A stretch of DNA of 64,000 nt from the NCBI GenBank assembly GCA_031216915.1, contig CM062289.1, forward strand, positions 388,966,674 to 389,030,673, given 5' to 3'. Shown piece after piece: positions 22,195 through 31,074 of this stretch (its first letter is position 1; every line of letters starts with the position of its first letter). The position numbers and the translations under genes are program-made. The stretch comes from Pictodentalium vernedei. Its lineage: Eukaryota > Mollusca > Scaphopoda > Dentaliida > Dentaliidae. The notes under the pieces are model-generated. The model had not been told where the DNA came from and searched no databases. It saw only the letters and a program-made list of their open reading frames with translations.

Positions 22195-23150
22195 ACTATG
22201 CGGCTAAGTGGAAGGTTTTTCGTCGTTGGTGTAGGGATCATTCTGTAGATATATTTGATCCCTCTATACCAGACATTGCAAACTTTCTAGTATACTTGTT
22301 TGACGAAATCAAACTGCAGCCTGTTACTATAAAGGGTTATAGATCTATGTTATCTGATACCTATGCACATCATGATAGTTTACAAATTGGATCTAATGTC
22401 TCTTTATCGAAGTTTGTTAGAAACTTTTCGATAAATAGACCCAGAACTCTTAGATTAATTCCTAAGTGGAATTTAGCTTGGGTTCTCCTTAAATTGAAGG
22501 AAAAGCCATTTGAACCTCTTGGGACAGTAGATTTCAAATTCTTATCTTATAAGACAGCTTTTCTCTTAGCTTTCTCTTCTGCCAGAAGAGTCGGTGAGCT
22601 TCATGCACTATCGGTGGATGATTCTCATTATCGTAGTGTTGGGAACACTATCACCTTCACTACTAATGTGGGTTTTTTAGCTAAGAATCAGGCTCCTAAT
22701 AAATATCTGGAACCTATTGTTATTAAGGCTCTTCCGTCTTCAGACGGGCGTAGGCCTTTACTCTGTCCTGTTAGAGCACTACGTATCTATAAACAGAGAT
22801 CTCAGTTTATCAGAAAGGGACGGAAACGTTTCTTTCTGTCTTTGATGCCTAATAGAAAGGACATTTCTGTCCATTCTATTGCTAGATGGATTCAGTTAAC
22901 TATCCGTACTGCTTATGAAGATTTATCTTCTTCTCAGCAGTCTGTGCTTAAGATTTCTGCTCATGAAGTAAGAGCTCTTTCTACTTCCTGGGCTTATGCT
23001 AATAGTGTTGCTATTACAGATTTAATGAAGGCTGCTTATTGGTCTCAGCCATCCACATTTACGAATTTTTATCTCAGAAATATTGAGTCCCTTTCTGGAG
23101 ACCTGCATTGTTTAGGTCCATTATCTGTTGCTCAGAATGTCGTCCACTAA
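21042..23150 (+). CDS. DIRS tyrosine recombinase, copy 3
   Basis: The frame is open for 702 codons. The recognisable recombinase starts near the AKWKVFRRWC motif (about nucleotide 22200) and runs to the stop. Catalytic residues are Arg 516 (ARRVGEL), His 641 and Arg 644 (HEVR), Trp 667 and the Tyr 677 nucleophile (NFYLR). The upstream 380 codons overlap RT in another frame. They are bounded by a TGA at 20880-20882 that copy 4 lacks and that is silent in the RT frame. The functional start is therefore uncertain. Confidence 0.85.
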   Translation: MLRSLLSARRQSHGERIYETDRSVRSRRGSHSDGAATHTSSSNFPDSELECENSFARCRRSLVRSSETRDSDLGKHSVVNSGSSAAVAGSEFYRYDGCQSNRLGCIINPNGFEMPGSLGSAIPVQAHKHQGNDVNLAYFTSLDGHYSRCSCPNPIRQYDSSGVYTESGSHSFSSVVQSNGKNPSVCIRTSRSSFGPSHTGSSECASRLPFTKGSLVAVGVDSQQTSIQSDLLPMGTANDRLICDTSQQSVADVCVSVSGSKSICSRRSVDPLGRNDRICVSSSAVNSTSIAKDKTISMQDSVGSISVATETVDKSTQVSVVGPTAEASSTKGSSFAGEIAPTPSQPARSQPSRFSVVRSFLHGKHFTGRAVDAISNCRRTSSSLDYAAKWKVFRRWCRDHSVDIFDPSIPDIANFLVYLFDEIKLQPVTIKGYRSMLSDTYAHHDSLQIGSNVSLSKFVRNFSINRPRTLRLIPKWNLAWVLLKLKEKPFEPLGTVDFKFLSYKTAFLLAFSSARRVGELHALSVDDSHYRSVGNTITFTTNVGFLAKNQAPNKYLEPIVIKALPSSDGRRPLLCPVRALRIYKQRSQFIRKGRKRFFLSLMPNRKDISVHSIARWIQLTIRTAYEDLSSSQQSVLKISAHEVRALSTSWAYANSVAITDLMKAAYWSQPSTFTNFYLRNIESLSGDLHCLGPLSVAQNVVH

Positions 23151-23247
23151 ACAGTTGCAACTATAGTTATGCAGGCTTTCTGTTCCGGCAGTGACTCTGT
23201 CCGGCTGCCCTCTTCGCTCTGGGCTATTTGACCCAGGGCAAGGGGAA

Positions 23248-23258
23248 GGGGGGGGGGG
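23248..23258 (+). repeat. Poly-G tract, copy 3
   Basis: 11 G at the conserved site after the recombinase gene. Confidence 0.85.
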
Positions 23259-23749
23259 CGGGTGTTCCCTTAGGTCACCTGCTTTATAGTGAAAAGCAAG
23301 GGAATGCCTCCTCCAAGTCAGTATTTCTGAGTCGCTTCCGGGATGGTTTTAAAGTGTAATATTAATGTTTAAATTCATTCATGTCTTATTTTTAAAGTGT
23401 AGCTCGGTGTGAAGCATTTGTATATGTCAAGTGTCAAACGGGCTTTAATATACAATACTCGGACACTTTTAAATGATTATAAAGAGTCTCAATTCTCTGG
23501 ACTACTTTATTTATTGGCTTGCTTTAAAAATAATTAGTATAAGGGTTATACTGGATGTTAATAGAGAACATGAATGTTATTGTGCTCAATTATTAAGGGT
23601 AGTGTATCTTTCTAATTTAATATTAAATAAGAAAGATACATGTAAAGCCTAATACTCCTTTTCTCCTTAAGGGGTTACCTCTTTACTATATAGTTGAGCT
23701 TATTGGATTTTCCTCTATGTCCTAGGCCCTCCAGCCTGTTTACTATTCA

Positions 23750-23836
23750 GTTAAGTCTGGGTCATTGGTACAGTATAAAAATGTTAAAAAATTTATAGTA
23801 ATTTATATATTTTTTATACTTACCAATGACCCAGAC
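23750..23836 (+). repeat. Internal complementary region, copy 3
   Basis: 87 bp, reverse complement of the right tip (24062-24116) joined to the left tip (17351-17383), with one mismatch (GTTAAG for GCTAAG). Confidence 0.92.
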
Positions 23837-23893
23837 GGGGATGGCCCTCCCTGGAGTTGGGAACTCTTGCCTCCCCGCTGAGTACATAGCGCT

Positions 23894-24116
23894 GATAATT
23901 GGCGCCAATTTCGGGACGACTGCGTCACTGCGCATGCGCAGTAGAGGCGTAGTATGGAGGTCCTTTAGGACATGATTTCTTTTTGTTTTGGATGCAAATT
24001 TTGGGGATTGGGGGGCAAAATTTGTGTTTGGCCCTGGTTTTGTTGGAGTTAGCACCAGCTAAGTCTGGGTCATTGGTAAGTATAAAAAATATATAAATTA
24101 CTATAAATTTTTTAAC
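23894..24116 (+). repeat. Right inverted terminal repeat, copy 3
   Basis: Inverted match to 17351-17552. The palindrome ACTGCGCATGCGCAGT is at 23927-23942. Confidence 0.9.
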
Positions 24117-24900
24117 TTTCATTGGAATGAGCTCGATGAGCTTGTTACAATGAAGGGTCATAACCTATGTTTTAGAGACAAAAAATGAAAAAATAATGAA
24201 AATTAACTGGCGATTTTTTAGAATAGCGCTGGCCTTTTTTGGCCATTACGTTAGGTAAAGGGTTAATTGATTAACTGTCATCTAATGCTGGCGATTAATT
24301 GTCTATGAAAATTGATAGCCGCAAAAGCCTTACTTCTTGCAGATTAATTCACAGGTGGAATATAGCTAAGGTTTCATTTTAGAGAAGTTACAGACAGGAC
24401 AAATTAAGACATTTTGCATGTTTATTATAAATTTGAATTTTTGTCTGAGAATAGAAGATAGATGTGATGTTCTTCTCTAATAAATATATCTGGACATTGT
24501 GATTATTGTTCATAAATTAATTCAACCACTTTGAATGGTAGAGTGCTAAATTAATTGTAGTCGTCAGAATTTTTTATATGAATGCCTCGTTACAATCTAT
24601 GGGAGAGTGACTACAGGCACTCTCCCATAAATTGTAGCAAAGCATATTCATTCAGACTAAATTATTTTACTTCAAAGATGATATGAAGCACTTACACCAA
24701 GTTTGAAACCTTCAAGAGGCTGAACCTGCACATCAGAATAAAGCCCAAATATGGGAGTCTATCAGAACTCTACCAGTTAAAGATCACAAAAATTGGGCAT
24801 GAAATAGTTAATCCATTACTTTAATTGCTGCTTGAATTATATTTGTATTTTAAATGTTACATACTTGTATATACACCTGTAATGATTTTTTTTATTTCAG
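24117..24900. other. Host intron DNA before exon 2
   Basis: AT-rich intron. It holds the fold-back at 24578-24652 and ends in a long polypyrimidine tract and TTTCAG. No other feature is supported. Confidence 0.6.
24578..24652. repeat. Short fold-back palindrome
   Basis: Arms of about 32 bp (ATGAATGCCTCGTTACAAT ... GGGAGAGTG and its inverse) flank the spacer ACTACAGG. Confidence 0.75.
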
Positions 24901-24983
24901 GTAAGAGATACTAGGAGGGGAAAAGATGAAGATGGAATGAGCGTCGTTGAATTATTGCAGTCTTTTTTGCCACTGTCATTGTG
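24901..24983 (+). CDS. CABIN1: Host exon 2 of window: CABIN1-like
   Basis: An 83-bp exon after TTTTTTTATTTCAG, ending TTGTG before GTAATT. It starts in phase 0, matching the end of the exon at 4165-4265. It encodes VRDTRRGKDEDG and then VELLQSFLPLSL, and ends with two bases of a split codon. The pattern of a basic RVR(D/N)T stretch followed by an ELL..FLP helix matches what I recall of CABIN1 after its SAR motif. The upstream intron of 20.6 kb holds DIRS copies 2 and 3. Confidence 0.78.
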
Positions 24984-25261
24984 GTAATTGTTTTTGTTTA
25001 TTCTTTACGGTTTTCCCATCTCAATAGAGCCAAATGTCCATCTGTTTAGAACATTTGTTTATGGCATATCAGTAAACATTTGTGACAAAGTCTTAAAAGT
25101 ACCACAGTATACTACTAAAGTTGTTCCACATATGTATGAAAATTGGATCAGTTCTGCGATATTTGATAGAACTTTGTGGCTTCAAATAAAACTTGGTCGA
25201 GAATGAAAATTAATTTGAAAAAAAATCCCAACATTTCTGTTAAACTGTTCATTCAAGAACT
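24984..25261. other. Start of host intron 2
   Basis: AT-rich intronic sequence without recognised features. Confidence 0.5.
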
Positions 25262-25273
25262 AAAAGGTGTATT

Positions 25274-25672
25274 TATTTATTAATTTATTTATTGGTGTTT
25301 AAGGTTACATACTTATGCACAATGGCTAATCATGACCGTGACAGTTTTACGGATGGAGGAAGCAGGAGTACCCGGAGAGAACCACCAAGCAACGGCAAAC
25401 AGCTGCCAGCTCCCCAACATCGTAACTTCGCACTGGAGCACAGGCAGGGTAAGATTGGTTGAAGACATGGGCACCATCGACGTGCAGTACGCCTTAGTAC
25501 ACGGCGTCATCGTGCCCCCATGTGGACAATCGGGGCTAAGTGCCTTGCCCAAGGACACAATGCGGGAGTCCAAATCGATCGCTCAGATGGTCACCCATCC
25601 GAGGATTAACCAGGCTTGACATTGCTTAACTTCGGTGATCTGATGAGAACCGGCTACTACAGTGCCACCGCG
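25274..25672 (-). mobile_element. SINE3 with 5S-rRNA-derived head
   Basis: On the minus strand the element begins just inside 25672 and contains GGTTCTCATCAGATCACCG, AAGTTAAGCAATGTC and GGATGGGTGACC. These are the internal promoter region of 5S rRNA with few changes. The body (CCTTGGGCAAGGCACTTAG, GTGTACTAAGGCGTACTGCA, TCTTCAACCAATC) and the AAATAAAT-type tail are shared with the tRNA-headed SINEs at 33476 and 63209. A perfect 12-bp target duplication, AAAAGGTGTATT, flanks it at 25262-25273 and 25673-25684, so L1-type integration is clear. Confidence 0.9.
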
Positions 25673-25684
25673 AAAAGGTGTATT

Positions 25685-25896
25685 AACTGTTAACCTGCTG
25701 AGTATTTTGGTAAGCATGAAGAATAGCAGACACAATAAATTACTAAAAAATTACTGACATTTTATAACTTTTGAAAGTTCATTTACATTCTTTGATGTTT
25801 TTTCTTCAAATGCACATAGTTTGGGAGGAAACAAGATTTTTTAGCTTTTTTTAAGACTTTTTATTTCCTTGAAGATAGAAACATCAACAAATGCAT
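25685..25896. other. Host intron 2 DNA before DIRS copy 4
   Basis: Short AT-rich stretch beginning with AACCTGCTGAGTATTTT, a phrase that recurs at 33818. Confidence 0.5.
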
Positions 25897-26044
25897 ATTT
25901 TTATACTGTACCAATGACCCAGACTTAGCTGGTGCTAACTCTAACAAAACCAGGGCCAAACACAAATTTTGCCCCCCAATCCCCAAAATTTGCATCCAAA
26001 ACAAAAAGAAATCATGTCCTAAAGGACCTCCATACTACGCCTCT

Positions 26045-26060
26045 ACTGCGCATGCGCAGT
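26045..26060. promoter_or_regulatory. NRF-1-like palindrome in terminal repeat
   Basis: ACTGCGCATGCGCAGT is a perfect palindrome and contains the NRF-1/alpha-PAL consensus (YGCGCAYGCGCR). It recurs in copies 1, 3 and 5, while copies 2 and 7 keep related sequences. A promoter role is inference. Confidence 0.5.
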
Positions 26061-26076
26061 GACGCAGACGTCCCGA

Positions 26077-26090
26077 AATTGGCGCCAATT
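26077..26090. promoter_or_regulatory. E2F-like palindrome in terminal repeat
   Basis: AATTGGCGCCAATT is a perfect palindrome 17 bp inside the NRF-1-like site. TTGGCGC resembles an E2F-type site. It is present in both terminal repeats of copies 3-5. Confidence 0.4.
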
Positions 26091-26098
26091 ATCATTCT

Positions 26099-26984
26099 CT
26101 GTTTGGCCCTTCATCAGTCAACATCTCACTGATCTTTGTGCTTGTAAATCTCAGTTTAAAGGATGCCAGACACGTAATTTTTGGAGAAAATGTGATTCTA
26201 AGGAGGATAGAAGGAGGAGAGGAAAAAGAAGTGACAAAAAATAATCAGGGCTGTACTTAAAATTTTTTGATGAAATTATGTTAAGTTGCCTATTTTCGAG
26301 GCATGGGCCTCTTGTTGTCATTCTTGCTAAATGTTGCACTGCTTATTCAGTGTTTCCTCTCCCCTAGCCTTCTAAAGTCCCCCCTTGCAATTCTCCCATG
26401 CTTTTGGCATATTTTTGAGAAATTTCATTTCTAAAATTTCCTGGGAGAGTTGCTTGGTTACAGAATGTTTTCTGTTATTTTCCCCATAGTTACGTTTTCA
26501 TCCATGGGTGTATAACGTTTGTGTTCTGCATCTTCCATCTGATGTTCTGCAGATTCTCCCCTGGGAGTCTCTGTTTTGCATCAGATAGAGTGTAATTTGA
26601 TGACTGATTCTGGGCCAGTTTTTTCAGTGCCTGGAGTCATGTTTTCTGGTGTTTTTACACTGTTTGTTTACATTGGCAACAGCCTTTTTTGAGGGGGGCT
26701 GTTTGCCTTTGCTGTAGTTTATCTCACTATAAGATACATTTATATTATCCGTAAGTGTCTCATTAATTATTTAATATAAATTTAAAATTTTTGACCACAC
26801 TTTGCCATCGGATCCATCGTGGCTCAACGTTACTTTTCAGCAACTTGGGCTTCGCTGAAAAAATATTTTTTCAAAATTATTTTGATTTGCAATTGTTTTT
26901 TCATTTATTAATGGATCATGTTATTATGTATCTTTGTGTCAGGGGTTTTTGCGAGTAACTAGGACTTATTGTTGTTCTTTCACA
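26099..26984 (+). other. 5' leader of DIRS copy 4
   Basis: Non-coding leader shared with copies 3 and 5. It includes GAAAAAATATTTTTTCAAAA just before Gag and CTTTGTGTCAG immediately upstream of the start region. Confidence 0.5.
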
Positions 26985-29084
26985 ATGAAGGGACGTTGTT
27001 CAAATTGTAATAGGAAGAAATCTTCCTCTGACTTTCATGATCATTGTATTAATTGTAGTCAGTGTTCTCGCATTAATCCCTGTCCTATATGTGAATATTG
27101 GGATGAGAAACATTGGAAACGTGTGTCACGATTTGTTTCTGGAGAAAGGGCGATGCCGGCTCTTTCTCTGCAAGGTCACTCTACTCTCTCAGTTTCTATT
27201 TCAGAGGAACCAGAACAGGGTGATGTTTCCATGTTATCTTCTACAAGTGTGCGTCCGTCGTCACAAATGAATTCAGAGCTAGCGGCAAAAGTGCTCATGG
27301 AGATTAGACAAATGTCGTCCGCTAGCTCGCCCGGTGTAGCGTCCATTCACCGAATGGTTCGGCAGCCGGGTTCGTCCGATACGGTCCAAGAGGAAGTTTT
27401 GGGTGATGCGAGCACTATAAACATAATAGATGCACACCCAGTGACGGCGGATAGTAAGCGAGAACGGAGGAAGCCTTTGAGTCCGGTTCCTAGCTCGTCC
27501 AGGTCCAGCCGGGCCGCGAGCGAGAGAGGCCCCTCTCTCGTACAACAACATCTGGGACCAGATGTTGTGGTACAAAATGTGTCTTTAGCGGAGCATACGT
27601 CCGTCGCTCGGGACGCTCCGTTGTATAAGCAGTCCGCAGAGACTGTTAAGGCTTCCTCTTCTCGTCAGCGCACACGACCGCACCTTGGCTGCGTGACCGC
27701 CGATATATTACCAGCTTCGCCGATCAAGGATTCTTCGGCGACCAGGTCACACCATCCGGCAGCCAGGGATTCGAGACCGATGGACTCCGGACGTTCGCAT
27801 AGGAAAAGTATGCGGGAGCCATCTGATGCGGAGCTGCCCTCGGCGAAGCAGCGAAAGACTGCGCCTCCGCAGGTCTCGACGCCGGACATTCTTGTGCAGA
27901 TAGCACAGCTTATCGCAGCATCCCAGCAGCCGACAGAAACGGTGTCGGATCGAGAATTATCCGACGGCGCTGGGTCGGTACGCTCCGCCGAAGCATCGGG
28001 GGCGGACGACCGGGAACATCATGAGGTCCGACCGGATGGTGAAAGGGATACGGATGACTTGGAGCTATCCCTTTCGGAACAACATAAAGCTGCCGTGGAC
28101 TTCATTCGGCACTTTCTCCCTCAAGTTGTTCCGTCGGGCCAGACTGCTGCGGTTCCGGACAAGAGAATTATAGCGTCATTGGACTCTGAATTTTTTGAGC
28201 GGTTCAGGGACATCGCTCCCGAGTTTCCGTCGCAGTCCAATAATGTTGCAAGAACATTTGAATTATTGAACGACGCTATATTTAAACTTGCTTCCAGGAC
28301 GGGGAAAGCAGGTTTCTTGTCCGCTAATACTCTCAACCTGCCTTTCATTAATGCAAGGAATAAATTCGATACGGCAGGACAGGGTATACCGAGAGTTCCT
28401 CTGCGTATGGACGACGAGGCGGAAGACTTAGAGCTATCATTACCGTCGTCAGCTTCTATTCCAACCGCGGTGTTGGAAACAGCTATTGCGTCTAACAGAG
28501 CCAATTTAGATGCCTTATCTTACGCAGATCACCTTACTAAGGCGTTATCACTGCGCCTTCAGGGGAAAGAGTTTCAGGATATACAATCCTCTTTAAGACT
28601 TCTTTCAAGGGCTGTAGCTTATTCCACGTGTAACTCCGCCCTTTCAGTGGCAAATCTGGAGTTGGTTAGACGTGACGCAGCCCTAGCTACATCCACACTA
28701 GTGGATTCTAAGGTGAAGAACTCTTTTAGAGTCGCTTCGGTCTCAGGAGAACTTCTCTTTGACGGCAAGCTTTCCGCTATTTATGATAAAATTACAAAGA
28801 AAGCTAAGGATTCTCTGTTGTTCAAATCTGCTCCTAAGAAGTCGGATACAGCAGACACGAATAAGACAGGCACTTCTGGGTCTAATGCACCCAAGAGAGG
28901 TTCCTATAGAGGTTCCGGTGCGTCCTCTTGGTCTTATTCGAGAGACCGTCAGGATAGTGACTCTCGTTCGGGACGTCCTTCAGGCCGGGACAATCGGTCG
29001 GACGCCCCGAGGTCGACGGGGCGAGGTGCGGGCCGTGGAAGACGTGGTTTCTCCTACCGCAGGCCTCGCAGGTCCAGGAGGTGA
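26985..29084 (+). CDS. DIRS Gag-like ORF1 protein, copy 4
   Basis: 699 residues, starting at the MKGRCSNC Met shared by all copies. Residues 5-40 hold a Cys/His cluster (CSNC, DHCINCSQC, CPIC) expected to bind zinc. A Ser/Arg-rich linker follows, longer by 111 residues than in copy 3, containing RTRPHLGCVTADILPASP. Next come an acidic stretch (SEQHKAAVDFIRHFLPQVVP), a helical core ending ANLELVRRDAALATS and a Gly/Arg/Ser-rich basic tail. The role is inferred to be particle or RNP formation. The stop is TGA at 29082-29084 after two AGG codons. RT overlaps its last 326 bases in the +1 frame. Confidence 0.9.
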   Translation: MKGRCSNCNRKKSSSDFHDHCINCSQCSRINPCPICEYWDEKHWKRVSRFVSGERAMPALSLQGHSTLSVSISEEPEQGDVSMLSSTSVRPSSQMNSELAAKVLMEIRQMSSASSPGVASIHRMVRQPGSSDTVQEEVLGDASTINIIDAHPVTADSKRERRKPLSPVPSSSRSSRAASERGPSLVQQHLGPDVVVQNVSLAEHTSVARDAPLYKQSAETVKASSSRQRTRPHLGCVTADILPASPIKDSSATRSHHPAARDSRPMDSGRSHRKSMREPSDAELPSAKQRKTAPPQVSTPDILVQIAQLIAASQQPTETVSDRELSDGAGSVRSAEASGADDREHHEVRPDGERDTDDLELSLSEQHKAAVDFIRHFLPQVVPSGQTAAVPDKRIIASLDSEFFERFRDIAPEFPSQSNNVARTFELLNDAIFKLASRTGKAGFLSANTLNLPFINARNKFDTAGQGIPRVPLRMDDEAEDLELSLPSSASIPTAVLETAIASNRANLDALSYADHLTKALSLRLQGKEFQDIQSSLRLLSRAVAYSTCNSALSVANLELVRRDAALATSTLVDSKVKNSFRVASVSGELLFDGKLSAIYDKITKKAKDSLLFKSAPKKSDTADTNKTGTSGSNAPKRGSYRGSGASSWSYSRDRQDSDSRSGRPSGRDNRSDAPRSTGRGAGRGRRGFSYRRPRRSRR

Positions 29085-31074
29085 TGGCTTAAACCTCTAT
29101 CGCGTTCCGGTTGGCGGAAGGTTGTCGAGCTTTTCACAAGAATGGGCGTCGATTACGGACGACCCTTGGGTGAGAGGAGTGACTTCGGAAGGTCTAAAGA
29201 TATCCTTCAAACGAAAACCTCCATTAACTCGAAGTCCAAAGTGGACTCATCTTCCGTCAAATCCGCAGAAAAGAGACGCTCTGTTATCAGAGGTGCAGTC
29301 TCTTTTAATGAAGAACGCGGTAGAGGTCGTAGAAAACCAGGAATCTCCGGGATTCTACAGCCATCTGTTTCTGGTTCCGAAACCAGACGGCTCGTTCCGT
29401 CCAGTCATAGATTTGAGCTGGATAAACAAGCTGATCGTCGCTCCCAAGTTTTATATGGAGACGATTCGATCGGTCAGAGCGAGTATTCGGGTGAACGATT
29501 ATGCAACGAGCATAGATCTCAAAGATGCGTACTTTCACGTCATGGTACATCCAACATTCCGAAAGTATCTACGCTTCGCAGTCCTAGGAGTGGTGTATCA
29601 ATTCCGGGCGATGTGCTTCGGATTGAATCTGGCACCCTGGGCTTTCACTCGGGTAATGAACTCGGTAATGATCTACTTCCGAGCTCATTCGTCTGCGGTA
29701 ACGTCGGCCTACCTGGACGACATTCTTCAGAGGTACGGCAACGAGTTAACGCTTCAGAACGATGTTCAGAATCTTCTTCTATTGCTCCGACGTCTCGGTT
29801 TTATAGTAAACGAGGAGAAGTCGGATCTGGTGCCGTCCAAGTCATTCATTCATCTGGGAATGAGCTTCGAGACGCACAACAATCTCGTTCGGCTGCCGTT
29901 AACCAGAGCGAAATTAGTCAGTTGTTACGCTCGCTATTGTCTGCACGCAGACAAAGTCACGGCGAGAGAATTTATGAGACTGATAGGTCTGTGCGGAGCC
30001 GCCGCGGATCTCATTCCGATGGGGCGGTTACACACACGTCCTCTTCAAATTTTCTTGACTCAGAATTGGAGTGTGAAAATTCATTCGCTCGATGTAGACG
30101 TTCTCTTGTCAGATCAAGTGAAACAAGAGATTCAGACTTGGGCAAACATTCAGTGGTTAACTCAGGGAGTTCCGCTGCAGTTGCCGGATCCGAGTTTTAC
30201 CGTTATGACGGATTCCAGTCAAACAGGTTGGGGTGCATCATTAATCCCAACGGATTCGAGATGCCAGGGTCTTTGGGATCCACAATTCCTGTGCAAGCAC
30301 ATAAACATCAAGGAAATGATGTCAATTTGGCTTGCGTTACGTCACTGGATGGACATTATTCACGATGCTCATGTCCAAATCCTATCCGACAATACGACAG
30401 TAGTGGCGTATATACGGAATCAGGGAGGCACTCATTCAGTTCCGTTGTTCAATCTAACGGAAAGAATCCTTCTGTTTGCGCTAGAACATCACGTTCTTCT
30501 TTCGGTCCGTCACATACCGGGTCGTCTGAATGTGCTAGCAGACTCCCTTTCACGAAAGGGTCGCTTGTTGCCGTCGGAGTGGACTCTCAACAAACAAGTA
30601 TTCAATCAGATTTGCTACCAATGGGAACGGCCAATGATAGACTTATTTGCGACACATCTCAACAATCAGTTGCAGACGTATGTGTCTCCGTGTCCGGATC
30701 CAAGAGCATTTGCAGTAGACGCTCTGTCGATCCCTTGGGACGGAATGATAGGATATGCGTATCCTCCAGCGCCGTTAATTCAACAAGTATTGCTAAAGAT
30801 AAAACAATCTCAATGCAAGATTCTGTTGGTAGCATCTCTGTCGCCACAGAGACCGTGGATAAATCTACTCAGGTGTCTGTTGTGGGACCTACCGCGGAAG
30901 CTTCCTCCACGGGAGGATCTTCTTTCGCAGGGGAAATCGCGCCAACTCCATCACAACCCGCAAGGTCTCAACCTTCACGTTTTTCCGTTGTGCGGTCCTT
31001 CTTGCATGGCAAGCACTTTACAGGACGAGCAGTGGACGCGATTTCTAACTGTAGGAGGACCTCCTCTTCGCTAA
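28759..31074 (+). CDS. DIRS RT-RNase H-Dam-like methyltransferase, copy 4
   Basis: 771 codons from the first in-frame ATG; a real start by frameshift out of Gag is as likely. RT motifs are VPKPDGSFRPVIDLSW, motif A Asp 253 (SIDLKDAYF) and motif C Tyr 318 to Asp 321 (YLDD). RNase H residues are Asp 485, Glu 519 (IKEMMS), Asp 544 (LSDNTT) and Asp 595 (ADSLSR). The phage-Dam-like methyltransferase part has DLFAT at 628 and YPPAP at 668. One private change, MTDSSQ for MTDASQ, sits beside the first RNase H Asp. Its role is to copy element RNA into the circular DNA intermediate. Confidence 0.92.
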   Translation: MTASFPLFMIKLQRKLRILCCSNLLLRSRIQQTRIRQALLGLMHPREVPIEVPVRPLGLIRETVRIVTLVRDVLQAGTIGRTPRGRRGEVRAVEDVVSPTAGLAGPGGDGLNLYRVPVGGRLSSFSQEWASITDDPWVRGVTSEGLKISFKRKPPLTRSPKWTHLPSNPQKRDALLSEVQSLLMKNAVEVVENQESPGFYSHLFLVPKPDGSFRPVIDLSWINKLIVAPKFYMETIRSVRASIRVNDYATSIDLKDAYFHVMVHPTFRKYLRFAVLGVVYQFRAMCFGLNLAPWAFTRVMNSVMIYFRAHSSAVTSAYLDDILQRYGNELTLQNDVQNLLLLLRRLGFIVNEEKSDLVPSKSFIHLGMSFETHNNLVRLPLTRAKLVSCYARYCLHADKVTAREFMRLIGLCGAAADLIPMGRLHTRPLQIFLTQNWSVKIHSLDVDVLLSDQVKQEIQTWANIQWLTQGVPLQLPDPSFTVMTDSSQTGWGASLIPTDSRCQGLWDPQFLCKHINIKEMMSIWLALRHWMDIIHDAHVQILSDNTTVVAYIRNQGGTHSVPLFNLTERILLFALEHHVLLSVRHIPGRLNVLADSLSRKGRLLPSEWTLNKQVFNQICYQWERPMIDLFATHLNNQLQTYVSPCPDPRAFAVDALSIPWDGMIGYAYPPAPLIQQVLLKIKQSQCKILLVASLSPQRPWINLLRCLLWDLPRKLPPREDLLSQGKSRQLHHNPQGLNLHVFPLCGPSCMASTLQDEQWTRFLTVGGPPLR

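Larger units (their letters stand above)
17351..24116 (+). mobile_element. DIRS-like retrotransposon, family A copy 3 (ORFs open, shortened Gag)
   Basis: A 6.77-kb full element with terminal repeats, internal complementary region and three open genes. It is shorter than copy 4 because of a 111-codon in-frame loss in Gag and a loss of about 24 bp beside the right terminal repeat (AGCGCTGATAATTGG joins sequences that are apart in copies 4 and 5). The RT and recombinase catalytic residues are all present. Confidence 0.94.
25897..26098 (+). repeat. Left inverted terminal repeat, copy 4
   Basis: About 200 bp, inverted match to 32798-33025 from ACCAATGACCCAGAC inwards. Only the outermost tips differ between the two ends. 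Confidence 0.93.

Noticed and set aside
25332-25619. ORFs of 86-95 codons on both strands
   Set aside because: They lie inside the 5S-headed SINE, which is non-coding.
25576-25660. 5S rRNA gene on the minus strand
   Set aside because: Only the internal promoter part is present, it is diverged, and it is fused to a SINE body with a target duplication around the whole unit.
28121-28504. 127-codon minus-strand ORF, repeated in copies 3-5
   Set aside because: It is antisense to the Gag core, has no start or domain support, and reflects codon bias of the Gag frame.
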